This document shows, piece after piece, positions 7,901 through 16,358 of a DNA stretch of 64,000 bases (positions are counted from its first letter, which is position 1; each line of letters opens with the position of its first letter). Made by a program: the position numbers and the translations under genes. Below the pieces are notes generated by a model. The model did no database searches, had not been told where the DNA came from, and worked only from the letters and a program-made list of their open reading frames with translations. The stretch comes from Thalassocella blandensis (GTDB taxonomy: Bacteria; Pseudomonadota; Gammaproteobacteria; Pseudomonadales; Cellvibrionaceae), in contig CABFPG010000006.1 of NCBI GenBank assembly GCA_902141825.1, positions 1 to 64,000 on the forward strand. Direction: 5' to 3'.

Positions 7901-8519
7901 CCAGAGAACACATTATTTCTTCAGCGGGTATCCCGCCTTTTACCAGGTTAACAATGTCGGTTTCTGCAAATACACCACATTTGGCGGCCACATGATGTAA
8001 TTTATCTGGGTTGAATCGCAGTTTGCCCAGCTGATCTTGCGGCATACCCGCTTTAATTACACATTTATCGATGGTAGCGCCAGTACCAGAAGCGCACTTA
8101 TCGTTCATCGATGTGATCGCGCGCTTTTCTCCGGTTTTTTCGTTCTCTTTGAAAATGATAATTTTGGCATCCTGTCCACCCAGCTCAATAACGCTGGATA
8201 CATCCGGATGCAGCTCTTCAACCGCCAGTGTTACCGCATTCACTTCCTGTACAAAGCCGGCACCTAAGTGCGGGCCAATGGGGCCAGCACCGGAGCCTGT
8301 AACAAATACGTTTAAATTTTCTTGGGAGAGCTGGGGAAAGGAGGAGAAGACTTCTTGAAGGAGGGAGTAAACACGTTCAGCTTGTTTGGTTTCGTGTCGC
8401 TGATACTTACTCCACACTATGTGTTTGGTGGATTCTTCCACCACCACCACTTTGACGGTTGTGGACCCAATATCTATGCCCAGGTAGGCTGAAGTTAGTC
8501 GAGCAAAATCCATATCCAT
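4911..8519 (-). CDS. Double BadF/HgdC-type CoA-dehydratase activase with C-terminal DUF2229 region
   Basis: A fusion protein of 1202 residues. Two actin-like (ASKHA) ATPase domains lie at about 10-290 (GIDIGSTTVK; LGGQDAK; NDKCASGTG with Cys142) and 355-620 (GLDGGSTSSK; VGGQDIK; NSCSAGNG with Cys482). A cysteine knot follows (CDFCANNCSR, 651-660), then a DUF2229-type region from about 770 (VDPCYPAK; GRPYHNDPG). In the HgdC family, the cluster-bearing Cys passes one electron to the dehydratase at the cost of ATP. The downstream gene is the likely acceptor. Length and architecture match the large activase fusions found scattered in aerobic gammaproteobacteria, where no function is established. 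No regulatory site was recognised in the 208 bp upstream. Confidence 0.85.
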   Translation of the reverse strand: MDMDFARLTSAYLGIDIGSTTVKVVVVEESTKHIVWSKYQRHETKQAERVYSLLQEVFSSFPQLSQENLNVFVTGSGAGPIGPHLGAGFVQEVNAVTLAVEELHPDVSSVIELGGQDAKIIIFKENEKTGEKRAITSMNDKCASGTGATIDKCVIKAGMPQDQLGKLRFNPDKLHHVAAKCGVFAETDIVNLVKGGIPAEEIMCSLADAIVGQNLSVLTRGNTLKDKVLLLGGPNTYLPFLKDCWRYRIPETWRERGFSPADMPVEELIFAPDNAEYYAAYGAVLYGMVENKPQSFKGIAPLKEFIEVGRHAQLGESAGPPLVCDPEESLQFIRKYQTPTFISAAIGQRQTIEGIIGLDGGSTSSKCVLIDREGNILHKVYQLSKGNPLEDMKAMFREFKAWAAEKESQLNVIGFGVTGYAGDVMETALNADANIVETVAHMKSAQHYFPDVDVICDVGGQDIKVLFMENQAIKNFRLSNSCSAGNGMLLQAMADQFGIPVTEYSDKAFNASLSPTFSYGCAVFLDSDRVNFQKEGYNGEELLAGLALVLPKNIWQYVVQVPRMAELGRVFVLQGGTQKNLAAVKAQVDYICERVPEAEVHVHPHTGEAGALGAAFEALRVVTRKGHSTFIGLEEAINLQYTTRNDESTKCDFCANNCSRTFIDAVTPSNDIARYISGFSCEKGTVEDHDALRALNKTRRDRMKAYPNLVSYEATWNFKPFYKTEALPEAGTPIQFTEVKHSWLGVQKVKTFTRGFERSDESAHKARSEIRIGMPKALNMWSTGPFWRAYFETLGLKSRNVVFSDDTSEELWQAGGKYGSVDPCYPAKVVQAHIHNLLFEHHTKKPLSYIFFPSITHIPTFVEGVMDTACCPIVAGTPKVIGATFTKETDFFAQRNIQYIDTAVSLNEPTLLKQKMYEQFREVLGVTEDESDFAIDQAYKALKAFDEHMQVKGRAILDEVEKENRIALLMTGRPYHNDPGMNHDVLEEYQAMGYPILSMRSIPKDKAYLNQYFAEDLRKQHVDSALEIHDIWPENYSVNSVQKVWATKFASRHPNVAVLDLSSFKCGHDAPTYGLIDRIVGAGQTPFSALHDMDANKPSGSIKIRVKTYAYTLGLVEEKLHDKANIQQELQANVMLKRLALLEAAPPEIRNDQAIVNEIEKLKHQVDSLQLAKNIPSQIFENFAYDAMSSLDENLIPVVQLD

Positions 8520-8727
8520 AATCTTCTTAACGTTTTTATTGATGAGAAATGCGGATAGAGGTGCACCTAAGCTTTCAGTGTAGCCAAGTCATATTGCAAT
8601 AAATAGGGCTGATATGTGAATTCGTCGCGTTAAGCTGCATTCCAACGTTTTAGTATGGAACAGCAAGCGAACTTAAGAGAAAAACTGTTTATAGATTAAC
8701 CTGAAAAACACTATAAAATATAGGGCT

Positions 8728-9027
8728 TTAAGAGGGTTCCGTGGCGTCCCGCATGTAAACCTTGTAATTCTCGATATAATCGTCCAGATTTTCCGCGAGA
8801 AGCTTTTTATACTCTCCTCCAAAATCTTTTACCGACGACTCTTTATCCTCCTTGAGGTCCTTCCGGCTTTCAGAACTTGCCGCTAGATAAAAAGCATTAA
8901 ACCGTGCAGCTGCCTGCATTAGTGCGCCGTTCACCAAACCCAGCTCATTCTCCTCACAGGAGGCATTCGCTTTTTCTATAAAGCTTTCGACCAACGCCCA
9001 GTATTGCTGCTCTTGTGTTTGATCCAT
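8728..9027 (-). CDS. DUF3144 family protein
   Basis: A small acidic, helical cytosolic protein of 99 residues. The pattern FIEKANASCEENELGLVNGALMQA (in part, residues 16-35) followed by AARFNAFYLAA matches the DUF3144 family found in many gammaproteobacteria. No catalytic motif is visible and no function is known. It sits 25 bp downstream of the esterase gene on the same strand and may share its transcript. Confidence 0.75.
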   Translation of the reverse strand: MDQTQEQQYWALVESFIEKANASCEENELGLVNGALMQAAARFNAFYLAASSESRKDLKEDKESSVKDFGGEYKKLLAENLDDYIENYKVYMRDATEPS

Positions 9028-9052
9028 AACATTACCTCTGAGACCGAATAAA

Positions 9053-9820
9053 TTATTCGTCGCTCGTTAGAAACTTACTCACTAGTTTAGCCACAACTTC
9101 AGGCTTTTCAGCATGAAGCCAGTGCCCAGTATTGGCGACAACTTTTAATTGTGTGCTGGGGAAACGCTGAAGAATATCATCGCGTTGTGCTTCACCAATA
9201 TAGGGAGAGTTCCCCCCCTTTAAAAACAAGGTAGGGCCGTCAAAGCTGGAATCTGTCCGATTGGCTTTAATTAAAGACAGATAATGGTCGTGAAGTGCAG
9301 ACAGGTTCATTCGCCAAACAAAACCACCACCTTCTTTTTGCAGATTTTTTAATAAAAAGCTTCGTACAGCAATTTCGGGAACGTGCGCTGCAATTATTTT
9401 ATCGGCTTCACTGCGGGAGCTCAGCGTGGCGGGATCGACAGACAACAAACCCGCAAACACATCATCATGATGCTGTCCGTAGGCAACCGGGGCAATATCC
9501 ACCACCACTAAACGCTGGACAATATCCGGTTGAATCAAGGCAAGCTCCATGCAGACTTTACCACCGAGCGAATGCCCCAGCCACTTCGCGTTAGTAAGTC
9601 CTTGCTCGCCAAACCACTCTCCCAATTGCTCACTCATTCGCTCCAACGATGTGGGATTGGAATGCGGTGAACGCCCATGGTTGGGTAAATCAACCGAGTA
9701 AACTGTAAACTGATCTTGCAGCAGTCGCGCAATTCCGCCGAGATTTTCCAGTGAGCCAAACAGGCCATGCACCAGAATCAGCGGATCTCCACTCCCACTT
9801 TTTTTGAAGTGTAACGTCAT
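9053..9820 (-). CDS. ybfF: Alpha/beta hydrolase, YbfF-type esterase
   Basis: A cytosolic esterase of 255 residues. The oxyanion-hole motif LVHGLFGS (17-24), the nucleophile elbow LGHSLGG (Ser84), VVDIAPVAY and the catalytic-His motif NTGHWLHAEKP near residue 233 all match the YbfF/acyl-CoA-esterase branch of alpha/beta hydrolases. No signal peptide is present. It stands between DUF1820 (21 bp upstream) and DUF3144 (25 bp downstream) on the same strand, so the three form a likely operon. The physiological substrate is not known from sequence. Confidence 0.88.
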   Translation of the reverse strand: MTLHFKKSGSGDPLILVHGLFGSLENLGGIARLLQDQFTVYSVDLPNHGRSPHSNPTSLERMSEQLGEWFGEQGLTNAKWLGHSLGGKVCMELALIQPDIVQRLVVVDIAPVAYGQHHDDVFAGLLSVDPATLSSRSEADKIIAAHVPEIAVRSFLLKNLQKEGGGFVWRMNLSALHDHYLSLIKANRTDSSFDGPTLFLKGGNSPYIGEAQRDDILQRFPSTQLKVVANTGHWLHAEKPEVVAKLVSKFLTSDE

Positions 9821-9841
9821 GGAAAACCGTGTTTATGGCGA

Positions 9842-10177
9842 TTAAGTGTCGGAAGGTTTCGGGGCACCCGCAGGGAAAGGGAAAGGCATAATTTTTTCGC
9901 CCGCTTTTAATTCGGTGACTTTGCCGGAGCCTTCTTTTTCCACTTCATCGATACGGATAATACTGTGCATGGGAATGTAGGAACGCAATACCTGGCTGAA
10001 TTCGCCTTTGAGCTTTTCTTCGCCCGGATCGACAACCAACTGGCTACGCTCACCAAACACAAACTCTTCTACTTCGATAAAACCATACATTTCACTTTGG
10101 TAAATTGCGCGTGCAAATACCTCATATACCTGGTTTTGGTTATAGAAGACTACTTTGTAAATCGATTTTGTTGTCAT
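9842..10177 (-). CDS. DUF1820 family protein
   Basis: A small protein of 111 residues beginning MTTKSIYKVVFYNQNQVYEVFAR in part. The core (YQSEMYGFIEVEEFVFGE) and the Pro-rich tail match DUF1820, a conserved gammaproteobacterial family of unknown function. The frame is open upstream to 10234, but those codons (MVWWFIVLSLPDQ) do not resemble the family, so the ATG at 10175-10177 is preferred. It is the first gene of the minus-strand DUF1820-ybfF-DUF3144 group and diverges from miaB. Confidence 0.8.
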   Translation of the reverse strand: MTTKSIYKVVFYNQNQVYEVFARAIYQSEMYGFIEVEEFVFGERSQLVVDPGEEKLKGEFSQVLRSYIPMHSIIRIDEVEKEGSGKVTELKAGEKIMPFPFPAGAPKPSDT

Positions 10178-10406
10178 AAGACTTTTCACACTATGTTGGT
10201 CAGGCAAGGATAGAACAATAAACCACCAGACCACATCTCTTTAGATCCTGTTTAAGCTGAATGTTCGCCAAATGGGCGCGCATTTTACAGGAACTTAAGG
10301 TCAGTTTGGTAAAAAACAAGCAGGTATTCTCCGCAATGGCTCGCATTTATCTGTCTCTGCGATGAAACTCCGCTGCGGATGGGTATGCAAGCGCAGTGGC
10401 TATCGC

Positions 10407-10412
10407 TATAAT
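10407..10412 (+). promoter_or_regulatory. Candidate -10 element (TATAAT) for miaB
   Basis: A perfect TATAAT lies 50 bp before the miaB ATG in the 285-bp divergent gap. No good -35 hexamer is found at 16-18 bp (the closest is TATGCA). This is a candidate only. Confidence 0.4.
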
Positions 10413-10462
10413 GCGCGCTCATTTTTTGAGCACAACTACTGTCAGGTCGATCAAGCAATTTT

Positions 10463-11833
10463 ATGTCTGAAGACGTCATCGCGAACGATAAACCCACAAA
10501 AAAGCTGTTTATTCAAACTCACGGCTGCCAAATGAACGAATACGATTCGAACCGTATGCGCGACTTACTTGGCGAGTCTCACAATATGGTGGCGACTGAA
10601 AACCCCGAAGAAGCCGACGTATTGCTGGTAAATACCTGCTCAATTCGCGAAAAAGCTCAGGAGAAACTCTTCCACCAACTGGGCCGCTGGAAAGGCTTGA
10701 AAGAGAAGAATCCTAATCTGGTGATAGGCGTCGGTGGCTGTGTTGCCAGTCAGGAAGGAGACGCAATTGCTAAGCGCGCTCCATTTGTCGATTTGATTTT
10801 CGGACCTCAAACCCTGCATCGCTTGCCTGAAATGATGGAAACCAAGCGCGATAACGGCGCCGTTGTGGTCGATATCAGTTTCCCGGAAATTGAAAAATTT
10901 GACCGTCTACCAGAACCGGAAGCCGACGGTGTTTCCGCGTTTGTATCGGTCATGGAAGGTTGCTCGAAATATTGCACGTTCTGCGTGGTGCCATACACCC
11001 GTGGTGAAGAGGTCAGTCGCCCAGTAGATGACGTTTTACGAGAGATTCACCACCTGGCTGAACAGGGCGTACGAGAAATCAACCTGCTGGGTCAAAATGT
11101 CAACGCTTACCGCGGTGACGGGCCGGATGGTATCGTAGATTTGGCGGATTTAGTGCGCATGGTTGCGACCATTGACGGCATTGATCGCATTCGGTACACC
11201 ACCTCACACCCAGTGGAATTTACCGAAAGTCTAATAGAAGCCTATGCAGACACCCCCGAGCTTGTCAGTCATATCCATCTGCCGGTGCAAAGTGGTTCAG
11301 ATCGCATCTTAATGGCGATGAAGCGCGGCCATACTGCTCTGGAATACAAAAGCAAGCTGCGTAAGCTGAAAAAAATTCGCCCGGATATATCCTTCTCTTC
11401 GGACTTTATTATTGGCTTTCCGGGCGAAACAGAAGCCGATTTTGAAGCGACGATGAAACTGATCAGTGATATCGGTTTCGATACTTCCTTCAGTTTCATC
11501 TACAGCCCTCGCCCCGGTACACCGGCGGCAGACCTGCCCGACGAAACGCCGGAAGAGATCAAAAAAGCCCGTTTAAAAATTCTCCAAACCCGTATTACTC
11601 AGCAGGCACAGGAAATCAGTCGCCGAATGGTCGGCAATACCGAGCGCGTACTGGTAACAGGCTACAGTAAAAAAGATCCTGGGCAGCTCTCTGGCCGCAC
11701 AGAAAACAACCGTGTTGTAAATTTCCGCTGCGATACGCCCGAATTGATCGGTAAATTTGCCGACATTCTGATTGAGGAAGCCCTGCCAAACTCCCTTCGA
11801 GGGGTCTTACTTGGCTCAGAATTGGACGCGTAA
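10463..11833 (+). CDS. miaB: tRNA-2-methylthio-N6-dimethylallyladenosine synthase MiaB
   Basis: A radical-SAM methylthiotransferase of 456 residues that adds the 2-methylthio group to i6A37 of tRNAs reading UNN codons. The N-terminal UPF0004 domain holds Cys22, Cys59 and Cys93 (THGCQMN, NTCSIR, GGCVAS), the ligands of the auxiliary 4Fe-4S cluster. The radical-SAM motif is CSKYCTFC (Cys167, 171, 174), and a TRAM domain occupies about 380-445. The length is normal. It heads the conserved miaB-ybeZ-ybeY-corC-lnt block, though a gap of 394 bp separates it from ybeZ. Confidence 0.97.
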   Translation: MSEDVIANDKPTKKLFIQTHGCQMNEYDSNRMRDLLGESHNMVATENPEEADVLLVNTCSIREKAQEKLFHQLGRWKGLKEKNPNLVIGVGGCVASQEGDAIAKRAPFVDLIFGPQTLHRLPEMMETKRDNGAVVVDISFPEIEKFDRLPEPEADGVSAFVSVMEGCSKYCTFCVVPYTRGEEVSRPVDDVLREIHHLAEQGVREINLLGQNVNAYRGDGPDGIVDLADLVRMVATIDGIDRIRYTTSHPVEFTESLIEAYADTPELVSHIHLPVQSGSDRILMAMKRGHTALEYKSKLRKLKKIRPDISFSSDFIIGFPGETEADFEATMKLISDIGFDTSFSFIYSPRPGTPAADLPDETPEEIKKARLKILQTRITQQAQEISRRMVGNTERVLVTGYSKKDPGQLSGRTENNRVVNFRCDTPELIGKFADILIEEALPNSLRGVLLGSELDA

Positions 11834-12227
11834 CGGGTAAGCCAGCGTAGCACTCGGCACTCATTCAATGCGAATTGCCGCTAAGGCGGTGAACTCGTAT
11901 GGAATGAAGCCTCACTGCTGGCTTGCACTCTCCTATACTCCTATGCTCCTATGGCACACATGCATAGTTCTACGAGAGATTTCTCTAGTTAGAGGCTTCT
12001 CAAGTAAGAAGCCTCTCAAACAAGAAGCTTCCCCAAAATACGCCATTAAAAAAAACATGTTATAGACGACAGGTGGCTCACTTGGCCATCAATTGGCATA
12101 TAATTTTTGTGGTTATGCAAATTTTATTGGTTTGCTGGCAGAATCTTTAACAAAAGCGACTTTCCCAAGTCATATTATTGGGGTACGCTTGGAAAATCCG
12201 TTCTTACAGAAGGTTTAATCACACATC
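11834..12227. other. Intergenic region with a 10-bp hairpin and a short tandem repeat
   Basis: No credible gene is seen. The region contains a perfect inverted repeat, AGAGGCTTCT (11991-12000) and AGAAGCCTCT (12007-12016), with a 6-nt loop. It lacks a following T-tract, so it is not a clear terminator. An 8-bp unit CTCCTAT(A/G) is repeated three times at 11930-11953. The ybeZ promoter should lie in the last 150 bp but no clear pair of hexamers was found. Confidence 0.5.
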
Positions 12228-13241
12228 TTGGATAATCAAACACAAGAGCTGGCTTTAACGCTCGAACCCAATGACGCTCGTCGCCTGGCAACACTGTGCG
12301 GCCAATTCGACAGCCATATCAAACAAATTGAAGAACGCCTCAACGTGGAAATCCGCCATCGTGGCAATCAGTTTTCCTTTGTGGGCAGTACGGCAGAAAC
12401 ACAAACCGCCAACCAAGTGCTGGCCCAGCTGTATCAGGAGACTGACCAGCAAATGGAGCTGACACCGGATGATGTTCATCTCGCCATTCAGGAAATCGCT
12501 ATGCGTAAAGCAGAGCTCTCCGATGGCACGGCAGGCGAAGCGGCAAATGACCAGATAGACAAAGCGGTATCTGACGCCAGCATGATCAAGACCAAAAAGG
12601 GCACGATCAAGCCTCGCGGAGACAATCAGCAAAAATACGTTCAGGCTGTGCGCTCCAATGATATTAACTTCGGCATTGGTCCTGCGGGTACAGGGAAAAC
12701 CTATTTGGCTGTGGCCTGTGCTGTTGAAGCCTTGATTCAGGATCAGATAGAACGCATTTTACTGGTTCGCCCGGCGGTAGAAGCCGGAGAAAAACTGGGC
12801 TTTCTGCCCGGTGACCTGGCGCAAAAGGTCGATCCCTATTTGCGTCCACTGTACGATGCCCTTTACGAAATGCTGGGCTTTGAAACAGTAGGAAAGCTAA
12901 TTGAGAAAAGTGTTATCGAAGTTGCACCACTGGCGTATATGCGTGGTCGTACACTCAATAACGCCTTCGTCATACTCGATGAAAGCCAAAACACCACGCG
13001 CGAGCAAATGAAAATGTTCCTCACGCGTATTGGTTTTGGTTCTACCGCGGTCATCACTGGTGACCCATCACAAATAGATTTACCTCGTGGTCAGGCTTCA
13101 GGGTTAAAACACGCAATATCCGTATTGGAAAACGTGGATGGGATTAGTTTCAGCCATTTCACCTCCAAAGACGTTGTGCGTCACCCCATCGTGCAGCGTA
13201 TTGTCGACGCGTACGAAAAATTTGAAAACGACGAGAATTAA
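12228..13241 (+). CDS. ybeZ: PhoH-like ATPase YbeZ
   Basis: An ATPase of 337 residues of the PhoH family, which acts with YbeY in ribosome and RNA quality control. It has an N-terminal KH-like region (about 10-75) and a PhoH ATPase domain from about 125, with Walker A GPAGTGKT (151-158), Walker B VILDESQN (near 248) and a sensor-like TGDPSQIDLP. The start codon is TTG. No ATG lies nearby, and AGAAGG is some distance upstream, so the exact start is uncertain by a few codons. It is followed 13 bp later by ybeY. Confidence 0.95.
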   Translation: MDNQTQELALTLEPNDARRLATLCGQFDSHIKQIEERLNVEIRHRGNQFSFVGSTAETQTANQVLAQLYQETDQQMELTPDDVHLAIQEIAMRKAELSDGTAGEAANDQIDKAVSDASMIKTKKGTIKPRGDNQQKYVQAVRSNDINFGIGPAGTGKTYLAVACAVEALIQDQIERILLVRPAVEAGEKLGFLPGDLAQKVDPYLRPLYDALYEMLGFETVGKLIEKSVIEVAPLAYMRGRTLNNAFVILDESQNTTREQMKMFLTRIGFGSTAVITGDPSQIDLPRGQASGLKHAISVLENVDGISFSHFTSKDVVRHPIVQRIVDAYEKFENDEN

Positions 13242-13254
13242 ACGCTAGCCCACC

Positions 13255-13749
13255 ATGCTCACGGTAGACATTCAACACGCATGCAGCGCCGAGACTCTCC
13301 CCAGCGATGAGGAGATTCACTCGTGGGCGCTAGCGGCTTTAACTGCGGCTCAGGGCGAAGACTCACAAAGTGAGAATGCGAGTGATAAAGAACTCAGCGT
13401 GCGCATTGTTGACGCAGAAGAAATCCAACAATTGAATCGCCAATATCGCGATAAAGACAAACCCACCAACGTACTTTCCTTTCCCTGTGAACTGCCTCCC
13501 GGTGTTGACGTTCCCCTTTTGGGAGACCTTGTTATTTGTGCGCAAGTCGTCAGAGATGAAGCCATAGCGCAACAAAAGCTGGAAATGAGCCACTGGGCAC
13601 ATATGGTGGTGCATGGCACATTGCATTTACTGGGCTATGACCATATTGAAGACGCCGAAGCGGAAGAGATGGAAAGTCTCGAAAGTAAAATATTACACAC
13701 TTTAGGGTTCCCTGAACCCTATGCCGAAAGAGAGCCACTGGAGCATTAA
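13255..13749 (+). CDS. ybeY: Endoribonuclease YbeY (rRNA maturation factor)
   Basis: A metal-dependent RNase of 164 residues involved in 16S rRNA 3' processing and ribosome quality control. The UPF0054 signature [11 protein letters not shown] provides the three zinc-binding histidines (His120, His124, His130), and Arg50 lies in ELSVRIVD. The segment PTNVLSFP (70-77) is also diagnostic. An acidic linker at about 34-46 ([12 protein letters not shown]) is longer than in short homologues. It sits between ybeZ and corC with 13- and 3-bp gaps, a likely operon. Confidence 0.96.
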   Translation: MLTVDIQHACSAETLPSDEEIHSWALAALTAAQGEDSQSENASDKELSVRIVDAEEIQQLNRQYRDKDKPTNVLSFPCELPPGVDVPLLGDLVICAQVVRDEAIAQQKLEMSHWAHMVVHGTLHLLGYDHIEDAEAEEMESLESKILHTLGFPEPYAEREPLEH

Positions 13750-13752
13750 TCA

Positions 13753-14643
13753 ATGTCAGAAGAACCCCCGAGTAGCGCAACTTATGCTGTAAAAGCCACG
13801 CCAACGCGCACGTGGCTGGAACGCTTGGAACGCATGTTTTCCGGCTTTGCCTCGGAGCCGAAATCACGCGAAGAGCTACTGGACATCATCAAAGGAGCGG
13901 CCAATAACAAGGTCGTAGATCAGGAAGCACTGGATATTATTGAAGGCGCTCTGGATGTGGCCAACCAACAGGTTCGCGAAATCATGATTCCGCGCTCGCA
14001 AATGGTGGTCATAAAAGAAGAAGAGTCGCCTACAGAGTTTTTGCCCAAGGTCATTGAATCCGGCCATTCGCGATTTCCGGTAATTGGCGAATCGAGCGAT
14101 GACATAAAAGGCATATTGCTGGCTAAAGATCTGCTGCCGCTGATACTCCAGGGGATTCAAAATTTTACTTTCGAAAGTGTATTACGCCCAGCCAATATCA
14201 TTCCCGAAAGTAAACGCCTCAATGTTCTGCTGAAAGAATTCCGTGAAAATCGCTATCACATGGCCCTGGTCATTGATGAATATGGCGGTATTTCGGGGCT
14301 CGTTACTATTGAGGATATTCTGGAGGAAATCGTTGGCGAAATTGAAGACGAAACCGACGAAGACAATGACGACTTCATCCGCAAAGTGGCCGATAATGAT
14401 TTTATTGTAAAAGCATTAACGCCAATTGAAGACTTTAACGAGTATTTCGGCTCAAAATTCAGCGAAGAAGACTTTGATACCATTGGCGGCATTGTCATGC
14501 AGGCGTTTGGCCACCTGCCAAGCCGGAATGAAAAAGCCACCATCAAAGGAATCAATTTTCGCGTATTGTATTCCGATAACCGAAAAATTCATTTGCTGCG
14601 CGTATCCCGCAAAGAAAAGAAAGCCAAAGGGAAAAAACACTAG
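13753..14643 (+). CDS. corC: CorC/YbeX family CBS-domain protein
   Basis: A cytosolic protein of 296 residues with two CBS domains (about 70-130 and 137-195: MIPRSQMVVI, GHSRFPVIGE, YHMALVIDEYGGISGLVT) and a C-terminal CorC_HlyC domain (about 215-290; DTIGGIVMQAFGHLP). The family is linked to magnesium/cobalt efflux and, in the ybeZ-ybeY context, to ribosome metabolism. The tail is strongly basic (RKEKKAKGKKH). It starts 3 bp after the ybeY stop and is translationally close to it. Confidence 0.95.
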   Translation: MSEEPPSSATYAVKATPTRTWLERLERMFSGFASEPKSREELLDIIKGAANNKVVDQEALDIIEGALDVANQQVREIMIPRSQMVVIKEEESPTEFLPKVIESGHSRFPVIGESSDDIKGILLAKDLLPLILQGIQNFTFESVLRPANIIPESKRLNVLLKEFRENRYHMALVIDEYGGISGLVTIEDILEEIVGEIEDETDEDNDDFIRKVADNDFIVKALTPIEDFNEYFGSKFSEEDFDTIGGIVMQAFGHLPSRNEKATIKGINFRVLYSDNRKIHLLRVSRKEKKAKGKKH

Positions 14644-14788
14644 GCAAAACACCACCCCCATGGCCTGCATTCATAACAGCGCAGGAACACCTCACCTGCG
14701 AAGCGAGTGGAATATCGCTTCGCAGGGCTTTACAAACACCCCGTGCGCGTTTTAATTTGCAGATCCTTTTTAGCGGAGTTACATCGCG

Positions 14789-16348
14789 TTGGCTATAAAT
14801 CCAAAATTTCTCCAGTCGTTAGGCATGTGCGCCCTGGCATTAGTGGCTGGCATTATCGTCCCTTTCTCCCTCGCACCATATAACATCTGGCTGCTAGGAA
14901 TTATTGGCCCCTGTACCCTCGCCATTCTGCTACGTAATAAAAGCGGAAAACAAAGCATTCTCTATAGTTTTATTTTCGGCTTAGGCTTATATGGTGCTGG
15001 TGTTTATTGGGTGTACGGAGCGATACATGATTTTGGTTATACTGCGGCGCCACTGGCGGTCGTGATGACCGTGCTGTTTGTCACCTTCCTCGCCATTGTT
15101 TTTGCTCTGCCGTTTTATATCTATGGTCGCTTTGTCTCCACCACCGTGCTGGGCTATGCCTTTGGCTTTGCTGCCATCTGGTGTCTTGGAGAATGGACTC
15201 GCACCTGGTTCTTAACGGGGTTTCCCTGGTTGTTTGTTGGTTACGCCCATGTGAATACCTGGCTCGCGGGTTGGGCGCCCCTGTTTGGCGTGCTCGGCGT
15301 TAGTTTTATCGCCATCGCCAGTGGTACCGTCGCCACCGTGATAATTGTCGACTGTTTGCGATTTATCAATCCACAAAAATCGGCTCAGATGATTCGGCTG
15401 TTCATTTTTTTGCTGCTGTTTATTGGATGCTGGGGAGGCGGCTATGCACTGTACGGTAACAGCTGGAAAACACACCCGGAAAAAACGATCTCTGCAGCCA
15501 TCGTACAACCCAATATTCCCTTGGAAGTGAAGTGGAATCCCCTCTATCGAGGCTTCACGCTGGATATCCTGCGTGAACACACCGAACCCCATTGGAACAA
15601 GGATCTGATTGTCTGGCCAGAAGCGGCTGTTCCCATTATGTACAACGAAGCAGGTGATTTTCTTGACGAAATATCAGACCTTGCCAGCGAGCACAACAGC
15701 GCGGTTATTACCGGAATATTATATGACGACGAAAAACCCCGCACTTATTACAACGCGATTACCGGCCTCGGCAATGCCAGTGGCTTGTACTTCAAAAAAC
15801 GTTTGGTTCCCTTCGGAGAATACGTTCCGCTGGAAAATTTATTGCGAGGCCTTATTCGCTTCTTTGATTTACCCAACTCCATTATTCAGGCAGGGCCTTG
15901 GGAACAGGAGATTCTGCAGTTAGGGGATTACAAAATTTCACCTTCTATTTGCTACGAAATTGTTTATCCTGACCTGGTCAGCGACATGGCCAAGGATGCA
16001 CAACTATTAATCACCATTAGTAATGATGCATGGTTTGGAGACTCCATTGGCCCTAAACAGCACTTCCAAATGGCTCAAATGCGAGCACTGGAGAACCATC
16101 GCTATGTCATACGGTCTACCAATACTGGCATCAGCGGCTTCATCGATCCTTTGGGGCAGGTTTCACTTCTGGGGAAGCAATTTAACCGAGAAAGTATTAG
16201 CCACAGCGTCGGCTTAATATCAGGTTATACCCCCTATATGTGGTGGGGTAATTTTCCTGTGCTGTTTTTTGCTTTCAGTATTAGCATACTCAGTTGCTTC
16301 CCTTTAGTATTGCGACAACAGCGAAGTGTTGTACATCTACCGGACTAG
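14789..16348 (+). CDS. lnt: Apolipoprotein N-acyltransferase Lnt
   Basis: An inner-membrane enzyme of 519 residues that adds the third acyl chain to lipoproteins. An N-terminal region of six or so membrane helices (about 10-215) is followed by a periplasmic nitrilase-like domain (about 235-490) and a last membrane helix near 495. The catalytic triad is visible: Glu in LIVWPEAAVP, Lys in YFKKRLVPFGEY and Cys in SPSICYEIVYP. The start is TTG, preceded by GGAG at a 10-nt spacing. The 145-bp gap after corC contains no gene. The stop is followed 10 bp later by a lipoprotein gene. Confidence 0.95.
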   Translation: MAINPKFLQSLGMCALALVAGIIVPFSLAPYNIWLLGIIGPCTLAILLRNKSGKQSILYSFIFGLGLYGAGVYWVYGAIHDFGYTAAPLAVVMTVLFVTFLAIVFALPFYIYGRFVSTTVLGYAFGFAAIWCLGEWTRTWFLTGFPWLFVGYAHVNTWLAGWAPLFGVLGVSFIAIASGTVATVIIVDCLRFINPQKSAQMIRLFIFLLLFIGCWGGGYALYGNSWKTHPEKTISAAIVQPNIPLEVKWNPLYRGFTLDILREHTEPHWNKDLIVWPEAAVPIMYNEAGDFLDEISDLASEHNSAVITGILYDDEKPRTYYNAITGLGNASGLYFKKRLVPFGEYVPLENLLRGLIRFFDLPNSIIQAGPWEQEILQLGDYKISPSICYEIVYPDLVSDMAKDAQLLITISNDAWFGDSIGPKQHFQMAQMRALENHRYVIRSTNTGISGFIDPLGQVSLLGKQFNRESISHSVGLISGYTPYMWWGNFPVLFFAFSISILSCFPLVLRQQRSVVHLPD

Positions 16349-16358
16349 AAAATATTAC

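Noticed and set aside
11868-12065. Plus-strand 65-codon open frame between miaB and ybeZ
   Set aside because: No ribosome-binding site, no family resemblance, codon use unlike neighbours and it contains the hairpin and the tandem 8-bp repeat.
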